Below, in pieces: positions 52,163 to 61,008 of a stretch of 64,000 bases of DNA. The notes below the pieces were generated by a model, which was not told where the DNA came from, did not search any database, and saw nothing but the letters and a program-made list of their open reading frames with translations. The stretch comes from Bacillota bacterium (lineage in GTDB: Bacteria; Bacillota; Clostridia; Christensenellales; JAEXRW01), in assembly GCA_023454175.1 (NCBI GenBank), contig JAEXRW010000025.1:434001-498000 (forward strand), read 5' to 3'. Position 1 is the first letter of the stretch. Each line of letters opens with the position of its first letter. The position numbers and the translations under genes are program-made.

Positions 52163-53011
52163 TTACACCTCTTCACCAAAAAGGTCTGCCACTTCCCTTG
52201 GCAGGCTGTGTTCAAATATCGAACAGATCAATTCCTTGTTCCTGCAGCAGGTCAACAGTTCCAGCAGATGAAACACCGCACTCCTGCTCCGCATCAAGAT
52301 ATCCGCCACTTCGTCTCTTCTCTGCCTTGCCGCCATCTCGGCATCCAAACCGCTTCCGGCAAGAATGGGATTGTATTTACCCGTTTTGCAGTCTTTTTTT
52401 AAATCGAGGCATGCATCCACTATGTAGATCCATACGCCTGTCCAATAGCAGAGCTTCATAAAGATTTGCGAGTCAAGTGCCTCGTCCAGACAGTCCCCCA
52501 TGAGGGTTTCGAGCATACTGGCAAAAGGGCCGGCGGCATCGCCCAGCCTGACAGGATTGTTTGCCCGTTCCATCTCATGCAGGCGATCAAGCGACTCCTC
52601 GATCCTGGCTATCCTGCCGGGCAAGCTCAAGGCGATTGCACTGTACTTTTTTTTCATCATGGAAAGCAGCCACCTTGATATCAGGCTGCCCTCGTCCAAT
52701 ACGTTATCCTTCAGCTTGTAATAACTCATCAGGAAATTGATTCGGGCAATGGAGTCCAGCAGCTCACCTTTATCTATGTATGTGACCTTTCTCCATGGAG
52801 CAAAAGGGCATATGCCTTGCTTTTCCGTGCTTTCCGGATTGACCGAATCAGCGATGATATAAGCCAGGCACAGGTCAAAGTTCACGTATATCCTGGATAA
52901 CCGTCCGCTGAATCGCTCCATCCCCATGCACAGCCCGCAATAATACTTCCTGTATTCGGTCATTCCCTTGTTTCCCAAAAACTCATCTGAAGGACGAATC
53001 GTCCCAAACAT
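52163..53011 (-). CDS. DUF5685-family-like protein
   Basis: A 282-residue, mostly helical protein. The N-terminus MFGTIRPSDEFLGNKGM followed by YRKYYCGLCMGM is the mark of DUF5685 proteins, whose function is unknown. A second cysteine site (GICPFAPWRK) follows at about residue 88. Helical repeats fill the rest, with a late CxxC-like site (LLTCCRNKE). The conserved cysteines could bind metal. It lies between the J-like protein and the small membrane protein in the operon. Confidence 0.75.
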   Translation of the reverse strand: MFGTIRPSDEFLGNKGMTEYRKYYCGLCMGMERFSGRLSRIYVNFDLCLAYIIADSVNPESTEKQGICPFAPWRKVTYIDKGELLDSIARINFLMSYYKLKDNVLDEGSLISRWLLSMMKKKYSAIALSLPGRIARIEESLDRLHEMERANNPVRLGDAAGPFASMLETLMGDCLDEALDSQIFMKLCYWTGVWIYIVDACLDLKKDCKTGKYNPILAGSGLDAEMAARQRRDEVADILMRSRSAVFHLLELLTCCRNKELICSIFEHSLPREVADLFGEEV

Positions 53012-53070
53012 AACTTCCTCTTGTTCATCGTACTATTAATTGACTAACGGGCATCCGATCGTATCCGCGA

Positions 53071-53478
53071 TTATGCCCTGAACCCCTGCATCAAGCCCAT
53101 CCGTTCCATGATCTCCCTATATTTGTCGTAATATTGCTGCCTGCGTTGGATGGCTGCCAGCCGTCTTACCTTGGAAGTGGATCTGACCAGAATAAACAGA
53201 CCCAAAACCAGCGCTGCCAAGCCTATGGATAATCCCCAGTGCACTATTAACAACAGCAAACCTCCTACTATGGTTGCACCAATAATGAGTAATGCGTAGA
53301 AAAGGTTAGTCCTTCGCCGCTGCTTTTCATTGTTGATGGCTAACTGGAAAATGCATCGGAGATACTGTGTTTTTGTCTCCGAGATCTTTGTAAAGGTTTG
53401 ATCTACCTCTTTGGAGCTTAGATTCAATGCATCACTGGACTTTTTTAGCTGGGCTTCCTTCATTTGAATATCTTCCAT
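53071..53478 (-). CDS. Small membrane protein with two transmembrane helices
   Basis: A 135-residue protein. An N-terminal helical region with heptad character (LKKSSDALNLSSKEVDQTFT) precedes two closely spaced membrane helices (LLIIGATIVGGLLLLIVHWG and IGLAALVLGLFILV) and a basic tail (STSKVRRLAAIQRRQQYYDK). It could be a small membrane subunit for the ATPase encoded directly upstream (53492), in the place of the EssA/EsaB-type accessory genes of type VII loci, but sequence similarity to those is not evident. Confidence 0.7.
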   Translation of the reverse strand: MEDIQMKEAQLKKSSDALNLSSKEVDQTFTKISETKTQYLRCIFQLAINNEKQRRRTNLFYALLIIGATIVGGLLLLIVHWGLSIGLAALVLGLFILVRSTSKVRRLAAIQRRQQYYDKYREIMERMGLMQGFRA

Positions 53479-53491
53479 TACTCACACCTCT

Positions 53492-56400
53492 TCATTCAAA
53501 ATCGTGATAGACTTTCGCCAGCATTTCTACCCATTCCTTTGCGGGGATCTCATAGGGTCGGAAATGTGTGTTCTTTACGTCTTCGTCGGTATTCATGTAG
53601 ATGGCGGTGGTGCTGCGGAGTTTCTGACCGTTATGCTCCATCACCAGTTTTTCCATTGTTTCGTTATCGGTAGAGAAGACGATCCGGTGCGCAAAATCCC
53701 CCTCGGCATGTGGCCCGATAATATTGCAGGTTGCATTATATGTCTCCCCCCAGGTGATGCAGTTCACACCCAGCTGGGCGCCATGTTTGAGAATCTCGTG
53801 CAATTTATTTATTGTGGTCAGCCTGCCCGAGTCGCTTTCTTCATACATATTTCTCTGGGCTACCAAACGGTGTGCCCGGCTGATTCCAAAGATCATCAGT
53901 ACAAGTCTCTCATTGATGTCCTCTTTTTTCGCCTTCCTGCGCAATACCGTATCATAAGTGTCGGATATCAATTCTTCCATTTCACCCATTCGAACGCATT
54001 TAATCTGCTTGCGGAAAAGCAATTCCAGGTGTGCAAAGCTGGTGTTGTCAGGTGTTGCATAGTCCGAATCATCCGACAGGTCTACCAGATGCACTAGTTG
54101 GTTATCCTTACGTGCGGATTGATTGGTGAGTTCGCCATAAAGCAGGCTCATAATCATGAAATGGAACATACTTGCGGCCCTTTTCTCATCACTTCCGACC
54201 ATTAGAAGGTTAGATCTTTGAACTGGGGCCATGCCTATCTTGAAATTCCTGTTGAGTTCAAAACCTTCCCCGATCATCAAGCCATACTTCGTACCGTCTT
54301 CAAATATTTTTTCGACATTTTTGTCAATAATCAGCTGGTTGAATAGGTTGAAATAGTCGTCCTCGGCATTTGTCAGCAGAATCCTGGTTTTCGTTTTGTA
54401 TCTTTTGCTCAGGTTTTCATTGCTTTGATATGCGCTGATTTTTTCCAGGAATTCGGAGCGCTTTGTTTTATCCAGGTAACTGATTTGGAAAACGATGTTT
54501 GCAGATTCGATGCCGTTTCTTCCGTTGTAAATGGCGGCACCGGCTTCACGATCTTGCAACTGCTTCGCACCTGGGTTGTCGCCCCCGAGCACCGAACGTG
54601 CGCTTTCCTCCGAACCTTTGATGGCTATGCGGATGGCGATCTGGCTGAAAAGCATCTCTATGCCGGTGGCGAGATGGAAATCTTGGCAGGCCAGAATAAC
54701 ATGGATGCCCATGGCCCTGCCCTGGGTGATCAGCTTATTGAGGCAGTCCAGGCTATCCTTCGATATACTGTCGCTTTCTCCGCGCTCCCTGAAAAGTTCC
54801 TGAATCTCATCGAAAATCAGTACGATCTTTGGAATCTTGTTTTTTGTTCCCCTCCTGTAGTCAGAGATCTCCTCGACTTTATCCCGGGAGAACATATCCG
54901 CCCGTCTTTCCAGCTCCTTGCATAATTCCTTGAGGATGTTGAGTCCAAATTCGCGTTCACTGTCAATAGCAACCACTCGCAGGGCTGGAAGGTTGTACTG
55001 TGTATATGGTTTAAACTCCACGCCTTCCTTGAAATCTACGAGGTACAATTGCACTTCTTCCGGCGAATAGTTGAGCAAAATGCTCATTATTATGGTATGG
55101 AGCAGTGTGGATTTTCCTGCGCCCGTCTGTCCGGCAATTAATGCGTGATGCTCCGTACTCCCGTCCCGTTTGCCCAATACCATTTTCACGATAGTGCTTG
55201 CGCCTTTGATGCCAATGGGGATCGACAGCTCATTGATGGTATTTTCCATAAACCAGTTGTTGGGGTCTTCGATATTGTTGAACATATCTATAAAATGCTC
55301 AATCTTTCTTTGCGATTCATGGATCCCTTTAGCGATCTTCTGGACTAGAGTTATACTGTTTTCTGCAACTTCTTTCATATTATCAAGCGCCAGCGTGACG
55401 CCTTTGTATTTTGACGTTTCCAGTTCAAGTGTTGCGCCTTTTACTGTGGCTACATGCAGCATCTGCTTGATTTCATTGAATATGGGCTGCTGGCTGGCCG
55501 CCAGTTTTTTGATCTCTTCACTGTTGGCCCATATAAATACGCAGACGCCGAAAGAGGCGCTCTTGCGTACGATGGCCTGGAGGTCCTGTAGCGCCGACTG
55601 CGTGAATCCCGTTGGGAAGTCTGTAATTGCTAGTACGCGCACCGGTTCTTTTTTCAGCCTGGTAACTTTGTCGGTGCCATAAGCCTGGGTCATGGTTTCA
55701 AGCTTCTGCCGCAAGATATGGATGCTTTCGGTGATGTCCTTGTCCTGGGACCAGATTTTCGTGTCGATGATTCGTGGCTGTTCCTCGCCGAGTTTTGTGA
55801 ACATGGAAAATGTTTCGCCAAGCTCCAGCGGGTCTATCATCGTAGCTTCAAGTTTGCCAGCCGGGAAAACCATGAAAAGTCTAAGCAGGAGCATCTTCAG
55901 CCTGTCTTGGTACAGGGAGCGCTCGGCAGGGGAGTAGTTCAGAAAGAGTGAAATGCCTTCATCCAAGCCCTGGCAGTATGGGAGTCTGGCTACTAGCTGC
56001 CCTTCCACATCCTCAATCACCCTGGGCACACTGTTGAGCAGTTGCTCGGATACCTCCGGATGGACCGACGACCTGGACGTAATAACCATTGAGGTTTCGC
56101 CAAAGCAGACATACTCCGGTATGTTGGTACTACATGTATATTTGGATGCGGACGGGATGGATGATAAAACCATTTTGATATAAGACCCGACGTCCGTGTC
56201 ACTCATCACATCATTGAGCAATTCTTTGAATTTCATGTCCATGCTCTGTGTCAGCAGTGTAAAGTTGTCTTGCAGCTTTTTATTTTCCGCCATATACTGA
56301 TTTTGCTCTTTTGCACGGTCCAAATCTGCAGCATCGTTTAGCTTTTTTATCGTTGCATTTCTGAAAGCATCCCGATTCTCCCTTTGCTTGTTAAAAAGTT

Positions 56401-56929
56401 TATCTAGTTCTGCGCGTATTTGAAGTTCTTCTTTCTCGAGTACGGACTGTTCAGAGACCAGTTTGGATGCAAACGGTTTGGATGCAAGGGAGAGCAAAGC
56501 CTTATGCTTGAAATTTTGGCTAATAAATTCATACATTTCATTATAATACCCGCCAGGGATCATATCCTGTTCTATATCAAGTGCTTTACGTGCTGCGGTG
56601 CAATCCCTTTCGGCCGATCCCGCGTCGCTGCGCTCCATATTATTGATCATTGCCAGGGTGTCTGAATTACGCTGGTTGAGATTTTTCTTGTCTTCCTCAT
56701 ACTGGTCTTTAGCTTTGCTCAGGGCAGACTGATATGCCTGGCAGAGGACCTTTAGAAATTGGAGCGCGGTGATGGCTGATTCCTCATTCGTTTTTTCCTT
56801 CCAAGCCTTCCACTTGCTCCATTCGCTGACATCGATGGAATAACCGCCTTGCTCTGTAGCAGTTTCCTTCGCATCCGATGCATCGGATAGCTCCGCATCC
56901 AGGATGAGTGTACCTGTTTGATCGTCCAC
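53492..56929 (-). CDS. FtsK/SpoIIIE-type ATPase (EssC-like) with coiled-coil N-terminus
   Basis: A 1145-residue ATPase from GTG 56929 (GGGGGG upstream). Residues 1-240 are charged and coiled-coil-like. Residues ~330-540 look like a first, degenerate RecA-like domain (EATMIDPLELGETFSMFTKL; VRVLAITDFPTGFTQSALQD). The active domain has Walker A ALIAGQTGAGKSTLL (600-608), VQLYLVDFKEGVEFKPY, Walker B KIVLIFDEIQELF (703-709) and QGRAMGIHVILACQD. A third domain (about 890-1130) lacks a Walker A (LLMVGSDEKRAASMF) but keeps QLVHLVDLSDDSDY and LVLMIFGISRAHRL. This three-domain order is that of type VII EccC/EssC motors, but no transmembrane or FHA segment is seen here. It is probably the motor for protein export or DNA/protein translocation. 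Confidence 0.85.
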   Translation of the reverse strand: MDDQTGTLILDAELSDASDAKETATEQGGYSIDVSEWSKWKAWKEKTNEESAITALQFLKVLCQAYQSALSKAKDQYEEDKKNLNQRNSDTLAMINNMERSDAGSAERDCTAARKALDIEQDMIPGGYYNEMYEFISQNFKHKALLSLASKPFASKLVSEQSVLEKEELQIRAELDKLFNKQRENRDAFRNATIKKLNDAADLDRAKEQNQYMAENKKLQDNFTLLTQSMDMKFKELLNDVMSDTDVGSYIKMVLSSIPSASKYTCSTNIPEYVCFGETSMVITSRSSVHPEVSEQLLNSVPRVIEDVEGQLVARLPYCQGLDEGISLFLNYSPAERSLYQDRLKMLLLRLFMVFPAGKLEATMIDPLELGETFSMFTKLGEEQPRIIDTKIWSQDKDITESIHILRQKLETMTQAYGTDKVTRLKKEPVRVLAITDFPTGFTQSALQDLQAIVRKSASFGVCVFIWANSEEIKKLAASQQPIFNEIKQMLHVATVKGATLELETSKYKGVTLALDNMKEVAENSITLVQKIAKGIHESQRKIEHFIDMFNNIEDPNNWFMENTINELSIPIGIKGASTIVKMVLGKRDGSTEHHALIAGQTGAGKSTLLHTIIMSILLNYSPEEVQLYLVDFKEGVEFKPYTQYNLPALRVVAIDSEREFGLNILKELCKELERRADMFSRDKVEEISDYRRGTKNKIPKIVLIFDEIQELFRERGESDSISKDSLDCLNKLITQGRAMGIHVILACQDFHLATGIEMLFSQIAIRIAIKGSEESARSVLGGDNPGAKQLQDREAGAAIYNGRNGIESANIVFQISYLDKTKRSEFLEKISAYQSNENLSKRYKTKTRILLTNAEDDYFNLFNQLIIDKNVEKIFEDGTKYGLMIGEGFELNRNFKIGMAPVQRSNLLMVGSDEKRAASMFHFMIMSLLYGELTNQSARKDNQLVHLVDLSDDSDYATPDNTSFAHLELLFRKQIKCVRMGEMEELISDTYDTVLRRKAKKEDINERLVLMIFGISRAHRLVAQRNMYEESDSGRLTTINKLHEILKHGAQLGVNCITWGETYNATCNIIGPHAEGDFAHRIVFSTDNETMEKLVMEHNGQKLRSTTAIYMNTDEDVKNTHFRPYEIPAKEWVEMLAKVYHDFE

Positions 56930-56953
56930 AGTATTTCCCCCCTATTAATAAAG

Positions 56954-57481
56954 TTAATATAAGGCACAACAACACCAATCAAAAAAATCAGGATTTATTG
57001 TATAATACACATTCAATAAATCTGAACTGGATAATGACCTAATAATTTCAAGATAAGTCTTAACGTGATCTCTGTCTCTTATAGACAATGCCGCCGGTGC
57101 CTTAAAAGCAAACCTTAAAATATTATCTAAGGACGAAAATAATTTATTTTGCAGTTTTTCAAAATCTTCTCTGCAAGTTATTTTAGAATCTGATCTACTA
57201 ATTAATGAAAGGGGGTTAATTCTTTCAGAAACAGGTTTTACATTTCTTAATTTAAAAATTATCTTCGGGTCATTATTAAAGTCTGTTATTAATTCGCCAT
57301 GGCACTCAAGATCATTATCATTATATAAATTTGATAAGTATATAAATACTTGTAGTTTTATTATATCATCCATTTTTATAAGCATCGGAAAAGAAAGTGA
57401 ATATACTATTGACAATTCATCAAGGACTTTTTCATTGGTGTTGATTTTGTTCATTACCTCTTTTGTATTGATTCTTTCCAA
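56954..57481 (-). CDS. Putative immunity protein for the upstream toxin
   Basis: A 175-residue protein from TTG 57481 (GAGGTGAG upstream), encoded 14 bases after the toxin gene. It has no signal peptide or membrane segment until a Cys-rich tail (FDWCCCALY). Predicted mixed alpha/beta with much helix (DIIKLQVFIYLSNLYND; EDFEKLQNKLFSSLDNILRF). The DNA is AT-rich like the 3' half of the toxin gene and unlike the flanking operon genes. Position, size and matching composition are those of a cytoplasmic immunity gene; no family was recognised. Confidence 0.6.
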   Translation of the reverse strand: MERINTKEVMNKINTNEKVLDELSIVYSLSFPMLIKMDDIIKLQVFIYLSNLYNDNDLECHGELITDFNNDPKIIFKLRNVKPVSERINPLSLISRSDSKITCREDFEKLQNKLFSSLDNILRFAFKAPAALSIRDRDHVKTYLEIIRSLSSSDLLNVYYTINPDFFDWCCCALY

Positions 57482-57495
57482 TTATCTCACCTCGC

Positions 57496-59253
57496 TTATG
57501 AAATCGGGTTGTCTGTTGCGATAACTGCACTTCGTGGCACTCGAAATATTCCCCGGAACGTCTCCATACTGATCAGTCTTTTCTGATCATTTTTATCACT
57601 GCGGCCGGTATCATTGATGAATACACCCAGTAATTCATTGGATCTTTCGTCTCTAACTGTGCCAATTATTGATATTGCGTGGTTGGCACCGCCATCCTCG
57701 ATAGCCTTACTTTGATTCCAAAGGTAACCTGCGTTTACCCCAACAATCACACCATGTCCGTTTTCAACTAGATTGGCAACATCGGATTCGGTTAAATTGT
57801 AATCATAATGGGCATTAAGGCCATTGATACTCAAAATTGCTGCAAGATCGGGAGGTGTTGTGCCGCCGTTCAAGTCTTTTCTCATTATGTGGCTTTTATC
57901 ACACAAACCGTTCCTTTTACTGGATTGGGCTAGGTAATCCTCACTTTTTTCAATTCCTGCTTTCGTAAATGTATTTGAACACTGAGTAATTCCGCAAGTT
58001 CTTTTCCACCCGTATTTATTATTACCTTGAGAGTATGTAAGTTTGTTTAATCTGGCATCATTCATTGAAAATACGTTAGCTCTTCGGCCATTAAATTCAA
58101 TCATACCTGAATAACGGGGGTGCTTTCTTATTTCAGTGCTAGTATTTTTTTCGGCATAGCCGCAGGATGGGACAATAACAGAGTTAAAGGTAGTATTAAT
58201 GCCACGGTAATCGTATTCATTTTCACTACCAATAGAATTATTGATTTCCTTCCCGACTTCCATATTATGGCCTATTAGAATATCTGACGAAGTGTATTGG
58301 TACTCGTTCTTTGCATTTCGAAGTAACGCTATTCTTTCAGGCTTCGTTAACTCGTCATTATTCAGTATATTACATACTTGGGAAAGGTAATCATCCAATG
58401 CTTGATCATTTATCATAGCTGCAGAATGATGTGAGTTTGAACCAATGGTAAAAGTATCACCCTGCGTGGCCTTTTTTACCTTTACCGGACTAGTGTCAAC
58501 GATTTCTTTTGTTGAAGTAATGCTGTTGTAAAAGGATTCTCTTGCTCTTATTAAACGTTCACTTCTATCATGCTCCTTCAAATTAGGATTGTTCAATATC
58601 CCCCATATCTCATTTATATAGTCGTACTTGCGTTGTTCACTTTCGACGTAATTGCCTGAAAAATATCCACTTAGAGGTATGCCGTATGATAGTCTACCTT
58701 GGCCTGCGCTTATTACCGGTGGAATAAAAGATTTGGCATCGGCAGTTCCCGTTGCTCTTTGTGAATATTGTGCAGACATTGCAGAAATCCCCATGCTTTG
58801 CAGTAGTTTGGTTTTTGCCTGCTCCCCGGCATTCATCCTCGCCAGCAGGTCTGCGATGAACCCGTTCACGTTGCTGCCGAAAGCCCTTACTTGCAGCTGC
58901 TCGACGATGCCCAGGTTGCGGCTCTCCCCCGCCGTGTACCGGTCTATCGCCCTGATGGAATCATTCTTCTGCACGTTGATCTGTTCGATGGTCGAAGTTG
59001 CCTTCCTGATCCCGCTTTCGCAGAAGGATACCTGCATTTGGGCGGCAGCGACTTGCGCGCGTGCGTATGCCACATCTCCCGCAGGGTGTCCGTCCTCGTC
59101 CGTCTGCGAAGCTGCGTCCAGCATGGCGTAAGCGGATGCCAGTTCGCTGCGGGCGCTGAACATCTGCTCCTGGAAATACTCCAGTTCCCTTTTGGCATAC
59201 TCGCCCTGCTCGATCAGGTTTTCGGCTTTTTGCTCAACTTCGCGTATTCTCAT
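57496..59253 (-). CDS. Polymorphic toxin: coiled-coil delivery module with papain/C39-like protease tip
   Basis: A 585-residue protein. Residues 1-165 are helical and coiled-coil-like (EQKAENLIEQGEYAKRELEY; AQVAAAQMQVSFCESGIRKA), the usual N-terminal delivery module of LXG/WXG-type substrates. The C-terminus has RTCGITQCSNTFTKAGI (Cys420, Gln424, Cys425), GGTTPPDLAAIL, GHGVIVGVNAGYLW, GGANHAISIIGT (His525) and VFINDTGR (Asn547/Asp548). That Cys-His-Asn/Asp order fits a papain-fold, C39-like peptidase toxin. The first ~500 bases are GC-rich and the rest AT-rich, implying that the tip was exchanged. The start ATG 59253 lies 4 bases after the chaperonin-like gene. The target substrate is unknown. 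Confidence 0.75.
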   Translation of the reverse strand: MRIREVEQKAENLIEQGEYAKRELEYFQEQMFSARSELASAYAMLDAASQTDEDGHPAGDVAYARAQVAAAQMQVSFCESGIRKATSTIEQINVQKNDSIRAIDRYTAGESRNLGIVEQLQVRAFGSNVNGFIADLLARMNAGEQAKTKLLQSMGISAMSAQYSQRATGTADAKSFIPPVISAGQGRLSYGIPLSGYFSGNYVESEQRKYDYINEIWGILNNPNLKEHDRSERLIRARESFYNSITSTKEIVDTSPVKVKKATQGDTFTIGSNSHHSAAMINDQALDDYLSQVCNILNNDELTKPERIALLRNAKNEYQYTSSDILIGHNMEVGKEINNSIGSENEYDYRGINTTFNSVIVPSCGYAEKNTSTEIRKHPRYSGMIEFNGRRANVFSMNDARLNKLTYSQGNNKYGWKRTCGITQCSNTFTKAGIEKSEDYLAQSSKRNGLCDKSHIMRKDLNGGTTPPDLAAILSINGLNAHYDYNLTESDVANLVENGHGVIVGVNAGYLWNQSKAIEDGGANHAISIIGTVRDERSNELLGVFINDTGRSDKNDQKRLISMETFRGIFRVPRSAVIATDNPIS

Positions 59254-59256
59254 TTA

Positions 59257-60486
59257 TCAAACCTGCGCGATTTTATTGTATAGTTTCTTTACGATCTCGG
59301 TTGTCTCTTTGGAGATTTGATCTACAGAGTTCGCCCCTACATCTATTTCAACAATAGGGGAAGCCAGCCTGTCCAGGCGCTCCAGGATGTACTTTCTGGC
59401 ATGGTCGGATGGCTCCATGTTCCATTCCGCCTGCAACTGGCTTAACCTTTCATTGATTCTGTCCTTTTTACCTTTGGCTCCCAAAATAAAGGTCTCTTCA
59501 CGGCTGACGATAACGGTTTCAGCCGATCCCAGGTCATCCACTTTCAATTTGGTGATATCACAGGCAGCGTCGACATATACGCCACCCGTCAGAATGGCGA
59601 TGTCCTCCAGAATCTCTGGAGATGCATATGCTGTGGGCATTGGTACGGCGCAGGAGGTGAAAGTACCCCTCGCCAGGTTTACAACCAATGTTTTTAGCGC
59701 CTCCCCTGTGATATCCCGCGCTATGATCAATATATGTCTTCCCTGCTGGACAACCTGCTCTAGTATCGGCAGCAAGGTTTGGATATTGTCGACTGCCTGT
59801 TCAGTGACGAGTATGAATGGGTTGTTCAGCAGCGCATACTTTTTCCCTTCACCGTTTTCTTCTTCATACAGGGATAGATATCCGCTTATGAGGCACCGGC
59901 CGGACTTAACGTCAAACACAGCTGCTTTTTCGGACGAAGTGGCGAAATGCGGCGAAAGGTATCCCTCGTTTAATACAATGCCTGTGATACTTTTTACCTC
60001 AGTAGTCCTGCCAAAGCTTTCACGCACCATGACCGCGCCAGCAGGCTGCGCTGTTTGCAGGGCGTCATCGATGATCTCTGCGGCGTCCGCGTATTCCTTC
60101 CTGGTCGTGCCGGCCATGCTTCGCGTTCCGGGTTCATTGGTAAATAGAGGAATGAGCGGGTCGATATCTCTCCCGGCAGCCTGTCCAAAACACGCCGTAA
60201 TGAAATAGGCCTCCTGGGCTGTGCATGGGTTGTTTTGAAGGAATTCAAAAGCGATGTCTTTCAGATCCCTACATCTATTTTGTACAGCACCAGGCAGATC
60301 GTCTTCAATCGCCAGCAGGAATAACTTGCTCGTCCTTTTATCTCCGAGAGAGCAGATGGTCTCCTTGATTTCTGTCCATTGCACAGGCCAGGGTTTGCCC
60401 CAGTTTTCTGCCAGTCTTCCCAAGGAAATGAAGTATGGATGATATTTGCTTCCCGTAGCTATGTTTCGTTGTGGACCGTCGTACAT
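59257..60486 (-). CDS. GroEL apical/intermediate-domain-only protein
   Basis: A 409-residue protein. Residues ~145-395 align with the intermediate and apical domains of GroEL: VLNEGYLSPHFATS (GroEL GYLSPYF), NNPFILVTEQAVDNIQTLLP, LEQVVQQGRHILIIARDITG, EALKTLVVNLARGTFTSCAV, EDIAILTGGVYVD, LKVDDLGSAETVIVSRE and LERLDRLASPIVEIDVGA. The GroEL substrate-groove residues corresponding to Y199, F204, L234, L237, L259, V263 and V264 are kept; Y203 is His. The equatorial ATPase domain (GDGTTT motif and C-terminal half) is absent; instead there is an unrelated N-terminal region of ~140 residues. It should bind hydrophobic segments without ATP-driven cycling, perhaps holding the adjacent toxin. Confidence 0.85.
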   Translation of the reverse strand: MYDGPQRNIATGSKYHPYFISLGRLAENWGKPWPVQWTEIKETICSLGDKRTSKLFLLAIEDDLPGAVQNRCRDLKDIAFEFLQNNPCTAQEAYFITACFGQAAGRDIDPLIPLFTNEPGTRSMAGTTRKEYADAAEIIDDALQTAQPAGAVMVRESFGRTTEVKSITGIVLNEGYLSPHFATSSEKAAVFDVKSGRCLISGYLSLYEEENGEGKKYALLNNPFILVTEQAVDNIQTLLPILEQVVQQGRHILIIARDITGEALKTLVVNLARGTFTSCAVPMPTAYASPEILEDIAILTGGVYVDAACDITKLKVDDLGSAETVIVSREETFILGAKGKKDRINERLSQLQAEWNMEPSDHARKYILERLDRLASPIVEIDVGANSVDQISKETTEIVKKLYNKIAQV

Positions 60487-60513
60487 TTTCTAACTGCTCT
60501 CTTTCATATAATA

Positions 60514-61008
60514 TTAACCGAATATACCCGAAATGGAGTCATCCAGCGCCTGGACCTGGCTGTCGGTATCTTCAATGATTTTGTTGGCTTGGGCAATATA
60601 ATCCTCGTACTCGGCGGCGCTTTGGTTCATGTGGTCCGCTCCGCCTTCCGCGTTGCCGCGTCCTACGTCCGTAACGCTCGCCATTTCACGGAACTTATCG
60701 GCAGCATCCTCCACCTTATCGCGTTCCTCTCCGGATTCGTCAATGCTTTCCGTTTCAACTTCTCTCATTTGCTCAGCCCTTGTTTCCACTTCTTCCTGGA
60801 ATGCCGTTTGGAAGTCGCTGCTGTAGCCACCTTCTGCATCCTGCAGGGCGGATACATCGTCTTCATCCATACTGGTGTCTATGCTGTCGAGCAGGGATTT
60901 TACCTCATTCCCTTCGCCTTCCAGTCTTTCTCCTTCCTGAATGGCTTCTTTGCCGACCTGACCGCCCCCCTCAATTTTATCGAAAATACCGGACTTCCTG
61001 CTACCCAT
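60514..61008 (-). CDS. Small acidic helical protein (possible secreted substrate or partner)
   Basis: A 164-residue, very acidic, all-helical protein (EGERLEGEGNEVKSLLDSID; EEVETRAEQMREVETESIDE; AAEYEDYIAQANKIIEDTDS) with a Gly-rich N-terminus (FDKIEGGGQVGKE) and the C-terminus LDDSISGIFG. There is no signal peptide, no WxG motif and no cysteine. ATG 61008 has GGAGG 8 bases upstream and overlaps the end of the HerA gene. Size, helical content and position just before the chaperonin-like and toxin genes suggest a WXG100-like secreted partner or a substrate chaperone, but no family match was seen. Confidence 0.7.
   Translation of the reverse strand: MGSRKSGIFDKIEGGGQVGKEAIQEGERLEGEGNEVKSLLDSIDTSMDEDDVSALQDAEGGYSSDFQTAFQEEVETRAEQMREVETESIDESGEERDKVEDAADKFREMASVTDVGRGNAEGGADHMNQSAAEYEDYIAQANKIIEDTDSQVQALDDSISGIFG

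Noticed and set aside
53071..53478. EsaB or EssA/EssB homologue of type VII secretion
   Set aside because: Position next to the motor gene is suggestive, but the two close membrane helices with a coiled-coil N-terminus show no sequence marks of those families.
60514..61008. Classical WXG100 protein
   Set aside because: Size and helix content would fit loosely, but there is no W-x-G motif and the protein is longer and far more acidic than EsxA/EsxB.
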